Positions 22,473-30,377 of a stretch of DNA of 36,287 bases are shown here, in pieces. Each line of letters starts with the position of its first letter. Position 1 is the stretch's first letter. The notes under the pieces are model-generated. The model had not been told where the DNA came from and ran no database searches. It worked only from the letters and a program-made list of their open reading frames with translations. A program made the translations under genes and the position numbers. Source of the DNA: Marinitoga hydrogenitolerans DSM 16785 (lineage in GTDB: Bacteria > Thermotogota > Thermotogae > Petrotogales > Petrotogaceae); the NCBI RefSeq assembly GCF_900129175.1, contig NZ_FQUI01000021.1, positions 1 to 36,287 on the forward strand. The letters are read 5' to 3'.

Positions 22473-23420
22473 CTTTTTATCCCTCCATAATTTCTTTTTA
22501 AAGGCCACATATGGTATTTCAAAATATTTAAAATACGAAATAATTAAGCCATACATAATGCCTTTTGGAAAAAACAAAACAAAAATTATCAGCAACCCTC
22601 CAAATATCAAAGACATTGGTATGTTTGATCTAGAAAAAATAAATGGCAATCCTGTAATTACAATAGCTCCTATTAGCCCACCATGTATTGACGATATTCC
22701 ACCTATAATAATCATAGCCAATAAATTTAATGATGTTGCTAATCCAAAATCCGTTGGTGAAATATACCCCATTGTATGAGCATACAAAGTACCTGCAATT
22801 CCTCCATATATTGCACTAATGATAAAAGCATGAAGTTTTATATAAGATATATTAATCCCATACGCCCTTGAAGCTATTTCACTTTCTCTAATCATTTTAT
22901 ATTTTAATCCAATTGGCGATTTTGTCAAAACAATAGCAAAATAAGATAATAAGACATAAAAAATTAAATTTATTATGTATATGCCAAAATCATTTTTTAT
23001 TAAAGGAGGTATATCTCTTAATCCTACATGTCCTCCTAAAAAATCAAAAGCTCCTATTAATTGTTCAACAGCTATTCCAAATGCCATTGTTGCAATAGCT
23101 AAATAAAATCCTCTTAATCTCAATGCGGGTAAACCTATTATAATTCCTAAAATTGCAGATAATAACATCGCTATAATTAAATTAATAAAAAAAGGTATAT
23201 TATATGTAAGGGTTAAATATGCTGTGGTAAAAGCTCCTATTGCCATAAAGGCACCATGCCCTATAGAAATCTGTCCTGTATATCCAGAAATTATATTTAA
23301 ACCCAATGCTGAAATAGCAAATATTAATATACTTGATAATATCAATAATATAAAAGGTTTTGATAAAAATAAAATTCCTATTAATATCCCTATAAATAAT
23401 ATATAAATAGATTGCTTCAT
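21720..23420 (-). CDS. LivM-type ABC permease fused in frame to an alpha/beta hydrolase
   Basis: One open frame of 566 codons encodes a LivM permease (about residues 1-316) joined to an alpha/beta hydrolase (about 317-566). The permease part has NIISGYTGQISIGHGAFMAIG and IIIGGISSIHGGLIGAI, family hallmarks. The hydrolase has HGNFASARW (oxyanion region), the nucleophile elbow GHSLGG (Ser408), Asp522 in GKKDLL and His549 in HIGHS. There is no stop codon between the parts. A TGGAGGGA ribosome site stands 7-8 nt before an in-frame ATG at 22472, so a separate 250-residue hydrolase could also be made. The ATG at 23420 is preferred over a TTG at 23438 because it is preceded by GGGAGAG and lies one nt after the livH stop. 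Confidence 0.85.
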   Translation of the reverse strand: MKQSIYILFIGILIGILFLSKPFILLILSSILIFAISALGLNIISGYTGQISIGHGAFMAIGAFTTAYLTLTYNIPFFINLIIAMLLSAILGIIIGLPALRLRGFYLAIATMAFGIAVEQLIGAFDFLGGHVGLRDIPPLIKNDFGIYIINLIFYVLLSYFAIVLTKSPIGLKYKMIRESEIASRAYGINISYIKLHAFIISAIYGGIAGTLYAHTMGYISPTDFGLATSLNLLAMIIIGGISSIHGGLIGAIVITGLPFIFSRSNIPMSLIFGGLLIIFVLFFPKGIMYGLIISYFKYFEIPYVAFKKKLWRDKKMNGKYVKINGKNIYYYENGNGKTVIMIHGNFASARWFQKVMNIEGFKIFALDLPNFGRSDRIEKCDIDLYADYVKMFMDKLKIEKAIIVGHSLGGAVAQSLSFRYPEKSEKLLLIDSSPINGLKTPEENYPVLEMYKGNKTLLKTALKSIMPENKDEKLLDELTNDALLMNENCFAGNARALEKYDYTDIAKNYKNKVLFILGKKDLLITEAMAKETLKYLNGELKMFDHIGHSIIVEDPELFINELRNF

Positions 23421-23421
23421 A

Positions 23422-24300
23422 TTAAACTCTCCCTTCAAAACCTTTTGAAAAAATGCCAGAAGGTTTAACTATAAGCATTACAATAATTAATATTAAAATT
23501 ATTGATAATTGAAAATCTGGTGAAATATAAATACCAACTATTTTTTCTAAAACACCTAAAATAATTCCACCGAATATTGCCCCAAACAAGCTGGAAAAAC
23601 CTCCTAAAACACCAGCAGTAAAACCATATAATTGCATATTAACCATCATATTAGGATGAATATATTCTTTTGGAGCTATTAAAACAGCTACTAAAGAAGA
23701 TAACATTATTCCTATACCCCATACTATTGAATCTATTTTATCTACACTAATACCTACCACTTCAGCACCAACTTCGTCCTGAGCTCTTGCTCTAATAGCT
23801 ATACCCAATCTCGTAAATTTTAAAAAAAATGCCATTATTATAGCTATTGAAAAAGCTATTATAGTTATCCAAAAATCATTAATAGGCATAACCAATATAT
23901 TTTCTCCTAAATTTATTATTATTGGCATTCCTGTAAACAATTCTGGAAAAGATTGATAATCTGTACCCCATATCAATACACTTAATCCTTCAAATATCAT
24001 TAATAGTCCCAAAGTAACTATTAGCATTCCACCATGAGAAATATGCTTAATAGGTTTTAATAATTTATCTATTAAAAAACCAAGAAAATAACCAAATATC
24101 AATGCTGATAAAATGGAAACAATCAAACTATGTGTTAATGTATAAATCGAAAAAGCAAAAAATGCTGCAATCATTCCTGCATGTCCATGTGCAAAATTCA
24201 TTACACCTACTGTGTTAAAAATAATTGCAATTCCAAATGCCATTAATCCATATAATGCTCCCTGAGGAATTCCTAAGATTATCCCTTGGAGAATCCACAT
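23422..24300 (-). CDS. livH: Branched-chain-type ABC transporter permease LivH
   Basis: This 292-residue inner-membrane permease has GIPQGALYGLMAFGIAIIFN and GVMNFAHGHAGMIAAFFAF near the N-terminus and GFTAGVLGGFSSLFGAIFGG near the C-terminus, the LivH hallmarks. The ATG at 24300 has AGGTGAG upstream; a TTG at 24315 lies inside the livF end and has no site. The gene is 4 nt from livF and 1 nt from the LivM fusion, so translation is coupled. Members of this family move branched-chain amino acids, amides, urea or aromatic acids, so the substrate is open. Confidence 0.9.
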   Translation of the reverse strand: MWILQGIILGIPQGALYGLMAFGIAIIFNTVGVMNFAHGHAGMIAAFFAFSIYTLTHSLIVSILSALIFGYFLGFLIDKLLKPIKHISHGGMLIVTLGLLMIFEGLSVLIWGTDYQSFPELFTGMPIIINLGENILVMPINDFWITIIAFSIAIIMAFFLKFTRLGIAIRARAQDEVGAEVVGISVDKIDSIVWGIGIMLSSLVAVLIAPKEYIHPNMMVNMQLYGFTAGVLGGFSSLFGAIFGGIILGVLEKIVGIYISPDFQLSIILILIIVMLIVKPSGIFSKGFEGRV

Positions 24301-24304
24301 GATC

Positions 24305-24997
24305 TCACCTACCAAGATAAGCTTTTTTTATTTTTTCATCGTATAATAATTCTTTTGATATGCCAGAATGTACTATTTTACCTGTTTCTAAGATATAGGC
24401 TCTATTGCTTATTTTTAAAGCTTTTATTGCATTTTGCTCTACTAATAATATTGAAATCCCCTGTTTTTTTAACTCGATTAAAACATTAAAAATTTCATCA
24501 ATAATTATGGGTGCTAATCCTAATGAAGGTTCATCAAGCATTAAAACTTCTGGATCCCCCATTAACGCTCTACCTACTGCAAGCATCTGCTGTTCCCCAC
24601 CTGACAAAGAACCTGCAATTTGTTTTTTTCTATTTTTTAAAATTGGAAAAAGATTATATACTTTTTCCAAATTATTTTTTTCATCTCCTCTAATAAAACT
24701 TCCCATTTTTAAATTTTCTTCAACTGTTAATCCTGGAAAAATTCTTCTGTTTTCAGGACACAATATCAATCCTCTTTTTACTAACTTTGTAGTCTTATCT
24801 TTTGATATATTTTCTCCTTTAAAATATATTTCTCTATCACTTTTTACTATATTCATAATCCCCATTAATGTAGAAGTTTTGCCTGCTCCATTAGAACCTA
24901 ATATTGAAACTATTTCTCCTTTTTCTAATCTAAAAGATATGCCTTTTACAGCTTTTACATGTCCATAATTTACAAATAAGTTTTTTATTTCAAGCAT
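24305..24997 (-). CDS. livF: Branched-chain-type ABC transporter ATPase LivF
   Basis: This 230-residue ATPase has Walker A GSNGAGKTS, signature LSGGEQQMLAVGRAL, Walker B LMLDEPSLGLAP and switch region LLVEQNA, all intact and in the LivF form. Length is normal for LivF. The start overlaps the end of livG by 8 nt and has GGGGGAGA as its ribosome site. It works as a heterodimer with LivG on the LivH/LivM permease. Confidence 0.93.
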   Translation of the reverse strand: MLEIKNLFVNYGHVKAVKGISFRLEKGEIVSILGSNGAGKTSTLMGIMNIVKSDREIYFKGENISKDKTTKLVKRGLILCPENRRIFPGLTVEENLKMGSFIRGDEKNNLEKVYNLFPILKNRKKQIAGSLSGGEQQMLAVGRALMGDPEVLMLDEPSLGLAPIIIDEIFNVLIELKKQGISILLVEQNAIKALKISNRAYILETGKIVHSGISKELLYDEKIKKAYLGR

Positions 24998-25748
24998 TTT
25001 CTGTCTCCCCCAAATATACTTTTATTACTTGCGTATTATTTGCAATTTCATCCGGCGTTCCTTCTGCAATTTTTTCACCAAAATTCATAACAGTTATTTT
25101 GTCAGAAATTTTCATCACTAAACTCATATCATGTTCAACTAACAAAATAGTAATCTGTTTTTCTTTATTAATTAATTTAAATATATCCTCAATTTCCGAT
25201 GTCTCTTGTGTATTTAACCCAGCAGCCGGTTCATCAAAAAGTATTAATTCTGGTTCTGATACAATAGCTCTAGCTATTTCTATTCTTTTTAGCACACCAT
25301 AGGGTAATTGAGAAGGGTATGATGATAATCTATTTTTCAACCCCAATAATTCTGATATTTCTAATATTTTTATTTTTATCTCCTCATCAAACTTTTTTGA
25401 TTCTCCACTTAAAATTTGTTTTATATCTCCTTTAAAGTTATAAGCTATCCCTGTATATATATTTTCATAAACATTTAAAAAATTAAATAATTGTAAATTT
25501 TGAAATGTTCTTGTTATACCTTCATATATTATTTTTTCTGGTTTTAAATCCAATAAATTTTTATTTTTGTATATAACTTTCCCATTTATAGGTTTAACGA
25601 CACCAGTTATAACATTAAATAATGTAGTTTTACCTGCACCGTTAGGTCCTATTAATGAATGTATTTTCCCTTTTTCTATTTTTATATTCATGTTTTTTAC
25701 TGCTACTAATCCACCAAATTTTACACTTATATCTACAATTTCAAGCAT
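24990..25748 (-). CDS. livG: Branched-chain-type ABC transporter ATPase LivG
   Basis: This 252-residue ATPase has Walker A GPNGAGKTTLFNVITG and the LivG-type signature LPYGVLKRIEIARA, where LPYG replaces LSGG; this is normal for the family. Walker B is LILFDEPAAGLN and the switch histidine is in LLVEHDMSLV. GAGGTGAG precedes the ATG at 25748. A strong hairpin lies between this gene and the upstream binding-protein gene. Confidence 0.93.
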   Translation of the reverse strand: MLEIVDISVKFGGLVAVKNMNIKIEKGKIHSLIGPNGAGKTTLFNVITGVVKPINGKVIYKNKNLLDLKPEKIIYEGITRTFQNLQLFNFLNVYENIYTGIAYNFKGDIKQILSGESKKFDEEIKIKILEISELLGLKNRLSSYPSQLPYGVLKRIEIARAIVSEPELILFDEPAAGLNTQETSEIEDIFKLINKEKQITILLVEHDMSLVMKISDKITVMNFGEKIAEGTPDEIANNTQVIKVYLGETENA

Positions 25749-25765
25749 TGTCTCACCTCATTTTT

Positions 25766-25796
25766 AAAATTAGCAGGGATTATCCCTGCTAATTTT
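25766..25796 (-). terminator. Intercistronic hairpin between binding protein and livG
   Basis: A perfect 14-bp repeat (25766-25779 with 25783-25796, 3-nt loop) begins at the binding-protein stop codon. The 3' arm ends in TTTT, so it can act as a partial terminator or as a 3' stabiliser, giving more binding protein than transporter. Confidence 0.7.
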
Positions 25797-26967
25797 ATTT
25801 TTCATAATAGATCCAATTTGTCATCTGAGACCATACGCCTTTTCTAACTCTTAAAACATACATAGACTGTTTACCTAATCTACATGTATTATCCTCAGGA
25901 TTATACGGCTTATATGTAATCTCATGTGCTAACATTCCTGTCCATTTATTCATACTTTCTAATGCTTTTACTAAATTTTCTCTTGTTAAATCTTCTCCTG
26001 CTCTAGTTACTGCTTCTACAAAAACCTCTGCTGCAATCATTCCTGCTATTGCATATGCATTTGGCATTTGATCAAAATATTTTCGATATATTTGAAATAC
26101 TTTTAAATCAGGTTTTGAAAAATCCACATTTACCCAAGCCATAGCTTCTACACCTTCTGCAGCTTCTTTAGCTAATAAAATATAAGAAACATCTGAATTT
26201 GCATATGTTAATACATATTTTTGCCTTTGTAATCCATATTGCTTTGCCTGTTTTACAAAATTAACAGATTGTGGAATGAATAACATAACTGCTATAGCAT
26301 CCGGTCGTTTTGCTATTAATTTTGTTATTTCTGTCGAAAAATCATTTGCTATTGGATTAATAGCTATTGTTTCAACGGGTTTCATATTATATTTATTTTT
26401 TAATGTTTCAACAGCAGAATTTAAAAATTCCTTCCCTGCATCATCATTTCTATATATTATTGCAATTTTTTTTGCTCTCTTTGTTTTTACTAAATAATTC
26501 ATTACTATATTTCCTTCCAAAGTATAATTTGGTTGTACAGGAAATATATATTTCTTTGGTGGTATTGCTAATAATGAAGAACCACTTGCTTGATAAACAT
26601 ACGGCACTTTGGAATTATTTACATAATTCATAACAGCAAGATTACCCGGTGTACCTAAACCTCCAACTAATGCAAAAACCTTATCATTTTCAACTAATCT
26701 TTTTACTTCTACAGTAGTTTTAGCCGGATTAAATTGATCATCAGCAATAATTAGATTGATTTTTCTTCCAAAAATTCCCCCATTATCATTAACATAGTTA
26801 AAATAAGCATTCATACCATTTGCAACACTTTGACCAATAACTGCAACTGGTCCTGACATTGCTTGGAATGTACCTATTTTAATTTCTGTATCGGTAACTC
26901 CTACTTCGGCATAAACTATTGACAACATCAAAATAATACTAAAAACTACTAATAATACCTTTTTCAT
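25795..26967 (-). CDS. Branched-chain-type ABC transporter substrate-binding protein
   Basis: This 390-residue periplasmic protein of the LivJ/K (peripla_BP_6) family has a signal peptide over about residues 1-20, cut near VYAE. EIKIGTFQAMSGPVAVIGQS and GRKINLIIADDQFNPAKT mark the first lobe. ALVGGLGTPGNLAVMNYVNN and PYVYQASGSS are ligand-side segments. Length is normal. GGGGG precedes the ATG at 26967. In this family the ligand may be an amino acid, amide, urea or aromatic or aliphatic acid. The neighbouring CoA-transferase and KAS III-like gene make a carboxylic acid plausible, but this is inference. Confidence 0.9.
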   Translation of the reverse strand: MKKVLLVVFSIILMLSIVYAEVGVTDTEIKIGTFQAMSGPVAVIGQSVANGMNAYFNYVNDNGGIFGRKINLIIADDQFNPAKTTVEVKRLVENDKVFALVGGLGTPGNLAVMNYVNNSKVPYVYQASGSSLLAIPPKKYIFPVQPNYTLEGNIVMNYLVKTKRAKKIAIIYRNDDAGKEFLNSAVETLKNKYNMKPVETIAINPIANDFSTEITKLIAKRPDAIAVMLFIPQSVNFVKQAKQYGLQRQKYVLTYANSDVSYILLAKEAAEGVEAMAWVNVDFSKPDLKVFQIYRKYFDQMPNAYAIAGMIAAEVFVEAVTRAGEDLTRENLVKALESMNKWTGMLAHEITYKPYNPEDNTCRLGKQSMYVLRVRKGVWSQMTNWIYYEK

Positions 26968-26986
26968 GATTTTTACCCCCTTTTTA

Positions 26987-28300
26987 TTATAAATATTCCA
27001 ATCTTTTTGCTTCTTTTGCTAACTCTTCTCTAAATTCAGGATGCGATATGTTTATTAATGCTTTTACACGTTCTCTAAAACTTTTACCTCTTAAATGCGC
27101 AATACCATATTCAGTAACAACATAATCCAAATCTTGCCTTGGTACTGTTACAAAAGAACCTTGAGGTAACATTGGAACTATAGTTGATATAGTTCCTTTT
27201 TTAGCAGTTGACCTTAATGCTATAATCCCTTTTCCATTTTTACTCATTACAGCTCCTCTATGAGTATCAAGCTGCCCTCCTGTTCCAGAATATTGTTTCG
27301 GACCTATTGATTCAGAACATACTTGACCTGTTAAATCTACAGTTATCGCAGTATTTATACTTACCATGTTTTCATTTTTTGATATAACATATGGATCATT
27401 TACATAATTTCCTCTCATTATCCAAACACCAGGATTATTATCTAACCATTCATACATTCTTTTTGTTCCCAATGCAAATGTACATATAAATTTTCCTTTC
27501 CATAATGTTTTTTTCATATTGGTTATGACTCCAGCCTCAAATAAATCAATCATCGATTCAGTAAACATTTCTGTATGTATTCCCAAATCTTTTTTATGAT
27601 TTAAAAGTTTTGCTACTGCATTAGGTATTCCGCCTATTCCAATTTGCAATGTTGAACCATCATCAACCAATTCAGATATATATTCTGCAATAATTTTTTC
27701 TGTTTCAGAAGGTTCGACTATTGGTAATTCTGGAATCTCCCATGAATTTTCAACAATATAATCAACTTGTGAAATGTGTACTTGAGTTTCTCCATGAGTC
27801 CAGATGAATTTATCATTTACTTCTAATATTACTATATCTGCTTTTTCTAAAACCTCCATTTCATATACATTGGAAATACCTAAATTAAAATATCCTGTTT
27901 TCTCATGCATAGGAGTCACAGTTCCCCAAAAAATTACAATATTTCCATTCTCTTTTTCAGACATTAATTTATCTGTACCAGCCATATGTAAATTGTTTGG
28001 AACGAAATCTACTGTCTTTAATCCTAATTTTTTAGCTTTTCTTGTTGGCGGACTTAAAAACCATGAATGATTATTATAAACATTCTCATATTCTTCATTC
28101 ATAAAAAAATCATATTCTTTCATATTCAAACAAGTTACTACTTTCAAATTTTCGAAGTGCGACTTGTATTCATGTAAATTTCCCAATAAACCTTGTGCTT
28201 CAGCAGAAGCCAATCCTGTAATTATAGTTGCTTTTTTTGGCAAAGATAATATAGCATCTTCAATACTTCTTAATTTTTTATTATATTCATCTTTCCACAT
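26987..28300 (-). CDS. Acetyl-CoA hydrolase/CoA-transferase family protein (4-hydroxybutyrate/butyrate CoA-transferase-like)
   Basis: This 437-residue enzyme would move CoA from a donor such as acetyl-CoA to a carboxylate. IGIGGIPNAVA is the CoA-binding glycine-rich segment, and the likely catalytic glutamate is E244 in GIHTEMFTES. GQVCSESIGPKQYSGTGGQ is the family signature in the C-terminal half, and TEYGIAHLRGKSFRERV follows. Length matches 4-hydroxybutyrate CoA-transferases. The ATG at 28300 has GAGGGGTGA 4 nt upstream; the longer frame from 28315 starts inside the preceding gene. It lies 19 nt upstream of the binding-protein gene, so it probably activates the compound the transporter imports. 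Confidence 0.85.
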   Translation of the reverse strand: MWKDEYNKKLRSIEDAILSLPKKATIITGLASAEAQGLLGNLHEYKSHFENLKVVTCLNMKEYDFFMNEEYENVYNNHSWFLSPPTRKAKKLGLKTVDFVPNNLHMAGTDKLMSEKENGNIVIFWGTVTPMHEKTGYFNLGISNVYEMEVLEKADIVILEVNDKFIWTHGETQVHISQVDYIVENSWEIPELPIVEPSETEKIIAEYISELVDDGSTLQIGIGGIPNAVAKLLNHKKDLGIHTEMFTESMIDLFEAGVITNMKKTLWKGKFICTFALGTKRMYEWLDNNPGVWIMRGNYVNDPYVISKNENMVSINTAITVDLTGQVCSESIGPKQYSGTGGQLDTHRGAVMSKNGKGIIALRSTAKKGTISTIVPMLPQGSFVTVPRQDLDYVVTEYGIAHLRGKSFRERVKALINISHPEFREELAKEAKRLEYL

Positions 28301-28304
28301 TTTA

Positions 28305-29318
28305 TCACCCCTCATATTTGCCCCAATGTACTACCGCAGAAGCCCATACAAAACCCAATCCTGCTCCTACAAGAACTACTTTATCTCCAGATTTTATTTT
28401 TCCACTTTTTAAACCTAATTCTATAGACAGCACCTGATCATTTTGCCCAATATGTCCATATTCTTCCAAATATGTACTTTGAGATTTTTTTAATCCTAAT
28501 TCATCAAGAACAGATAAATGTGCAGATCTTTTAAAATGTAAAATAGCTAAATAATCAATATCTTTTCTTTCAAGGTTTGACTTTTCCAAAGCTTTATCTA
28601 TTACATAATAGAAATTCGGCATTGTTTTTTTCTTTAATTTTTCTTTAAAGCTTTCCGCATCCTTAACAACAAAATGAAATTTTTCTACATCTTCTTTTTT
28701 CATAGGCCAATTTTTTGTTCCGCCAACCTCTACAACACAATCCTCGGAAAAAGAACCATCACCTTTAAAGGCTGTACCTAAAATAACATTTTCATTATAA
28801 TCCTTTTTTAAAATCATGGCGGCTCCACCTGCACCTATGTCAAACATAAAAGATGTTTCTTTTACATTATAATTAATTAAATCACCATTTCTGTAGCCAC
28901 TAACTAATAATACAATTTTTAAATCTTCATTTGCTAACATCATTGATCTTGCAACTTCCATAGCGCTCATCATTGAGCCACACATAGCTTCCATATCAAA
29001 TGACCATGCATTTTTAGCTCCTAATACATCCGCAATCTTCAGCCCAGCTAACCAACATGGATAATCTTTATGTTGACCACCATTCCATATAACTAAATCT
29101 ATATCTTCTGATTTTATTCCTGCTCTTTCTATAGCTTGTTGTGCTGCTTTAATCCCCATATAACTCGTTGTATCTTTCGGACCAGGAATTGGTTTTTTTA
29201 TAACTCCAAATTTCTCTTTTATTACATCAACTGGTATTTTTGTTTTTTCAGAAATTTCTTCTGCTGTAATAAAACTTTCTGGAAGGTATATCCCTATACT
29301 TAATATTCCAACATTCAT
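28305..29318 (-). CDS. KAS III/thiolase-fold synthase with altered active site
   Basis: This 337-residue protein has the beta-ketoacyl synthase III fold. The nucleophile is C113 in MEAMCGSMMSAM, and the likely second residue is H261 in AILHFKRSAH. At the position where FabH has Asn (GNTS), the sequence is YGHIGQND, so the usual asparagine looks replaced by H289. The C-terminal VVLVGAGLGFVWASAVVHW is a normal KAS III end. The difference from FabH, and the company of a CoA-transferase and a Liv transporter, argue against housekeeping fatty acid initiation. It more likely condenses or cleaves a beta-keto acyl thioester. GAGGTGATC precedes the ATG at 29318. It is the first gene of the reverse-strand operon. 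Confidence 0.8.
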   Translation of the reverse strand: MNVGILSIGIYLPESFITAEEISEKTKIPVDVIKEKFGVIKKPIPGPKDTTSYMGIKAAQQAIERAGIKSEDIDLVIWNGGQHKDYPCWLAGLKIADVLGAKNAWSFDMEAMCGSMMSAMEVARSMMLANEDLKIVLLVSGYRNGDLINYNVKETSFMFDIGAGGAAMILKKDYNENVILGTAFKGDGSFSEDCVVEVGGTKNWPMKKEDVEKFHFVVKDAESFKEKLKKKTMPNFYYVIDKALEKSNLERKDIDYLAILHFKRSAHLSVLDELGLKKSQSTYLEEYGHIGQNDQVLSIELGLKSGKIKSGDKVVLVGAGLGFVWASAVVHWGKYEG

Positions 29319-29336
29319 ATGATCACCTCAATTTCC

Positions 29337-29365
29337 ATTATACAAACTTTTAATAAATACAAATA
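29337..29365 (-). promoter_or_regulatory. Tentative promoter of the KAS III/Liv operon
   Basis: On the reverse strand TATAAT (29342-29337) is well placed about 15 nt upstream of the ribosome site. The -35 at 17 bp (29365-29360, TATTTG) is poor, which would suit an activated promoter. Confidence 0.45.
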
Positions 29366-29370
29366 AATAT

Positions 29371-29407
29371 GAATCATTTCTCATGAATGATGAACCACTT
29401 CTCATTA
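29371..29407. repeat. Two 16-bp direct repeats, possible operator
   Basis: GAATCATTTCTCATGA (29371-29386) and GAACCACTTCTCATTA (29392-29407) match at 13 of 16 positions with a 21-bp repeat period, two helical turns. They lie between the divergent KAS III and hydrolase genes, upstream of the tentative -35. Confidence 0.5.
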
Positions 29408-29524
29408 TATCTCTTTTTACATTTTTTATAAAATCGCTTTATAACTGATTAAAGCAGATTCAACAATTATATTCTTATTTATAAAATAAAATCTTCAATT
29501 TAAAAAGATTTATGTTATGTTAAT

Positions 29525-29550
29525 ATGTGTTATAATTTTTTATAACACAT
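29525..29550 (+). promoter_or_regulatory. Extended -10 promoter overlapped by a palindrome
   Basis: TGTTATAAT (29528-29536) is an extended -10 box upstream of the second hydrolase gene; a -35 is weak. A perfect 10-bp inverted repeat (29525-29534 with 29541-29550) covers it, as an operator would. Confidence 0.5.
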
Positions 29551-29568
29551 TTTTGAGAGGTGATTCAT

Positions 29569-30351
29569 ATGTTTTTTGAAAAAAAAGGGATATATTATGA
29601 AATTTATGGTGAAGGAAAACCACTTATTTTGCTTAATGGTATAATGATGAACACTTTAAGTTGGGCATCTCATATTAAAGTTTTGAGTAAATATTTTAAA
29701 ATTATTGTATATGATATGAGAGATCAGGTAAGATCAGAAAAATTAGAAGAAGATTATGACATATCCATTCATGTTGAAGACTTACATAATTTTATAATTC
29801 ATCTTGGTTTAGAAAAAGTAAATATTTTAGGATTATCATATTGAGGTCAGGTTGCAGAATTATTTGCTATAAAATATCAAAAAATGATAGATAAATTGAT
29901 ATTATCAAATACTACTTATAAAATTGATAATTATCTATATGCAATTGGCGAAGCATGGAAAATTGCTGCAAAAACGTATGATGGTGAAATTTTTTTTGAT
30001 TTGGCTTTACCTTTTATATACTCTAAAACTTTTTATAATGAAAAATTGGAATGGTTGATGAATAGAAGAAAGTTATTTAAAGATATATTAACAAAAGAAT
30101 GGTTTGATTCTTTTATTAGACTAATTTCTTCGAATACTACTTTTGATGTTTCAAATAAAATAGAAAAAATTAATGTACCAACATTATTGATTGCTGCAGA
30201 AGAAGATATTCTTACTCCTGTTAAGGATATGGAATATATTAATTCAAAAATCAAAACATCAAATCTTGTTGTTATAAAAAATTCAGGTCATGCTGCATTT
30301 TTAGAAAAATTTAAAATATACTGTAATCTAATTAAAGGATTCCTATTATAA
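29569..30351 (+). pseudogene. Alpha/beta hydrolase interrupted by an in-frame TGA at its nucleophile elbow
   Basis: A hydrolase of 260 residues would run from the ATG at 29569 (GAGAGGTGAT upstream) to the stop at 30349-30351, but codon 92 (29842-29844) is TGA. The flanks read ILGLSY, stop, GQVAELFA. The expected elbow is G-L-S-Y-G-G, so the change is GGA to TGA, one base. The other catalytic parts remain in frame: Ser90, an Asp in AAEEDILTP and a His in NSGHAAFLEK. Everything else is intact, suggesting a recent nonsense mutation or a base-call error. It is divergent from the KAS III operon and might act on a related compound. I see no support for selenocysteine. Confidence 0.8.
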
Positions 30352-30377
30352 AAATCCCCTTATTTAAGGGGATTTTT
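30350..30377. terminator. Bidirectional terminator between convergent genes
   Basis: AAAAATCCCCTT (30350-30361) pairs perfectly with AAGGGGATTTTT (30366-30377), loop ATTT. It ends both the broken hydrolase gene and the reverse-strand gene that stops at 30360. Confidence 0.9.

Noticed and set aside
24405-24968. 187-codon forward ORF opposite livF
   Set aside because: It is the antisense shadow of a clear ABC ATPase gene with all motifs, and has no ribosome site.
29842-29844. TGA as selenocysteine codon
   Set aside because: The position is a structural glycine in the nucleophile elbow, not a redox cysteine, and no convincing SECIS-like hairpin follows directly.
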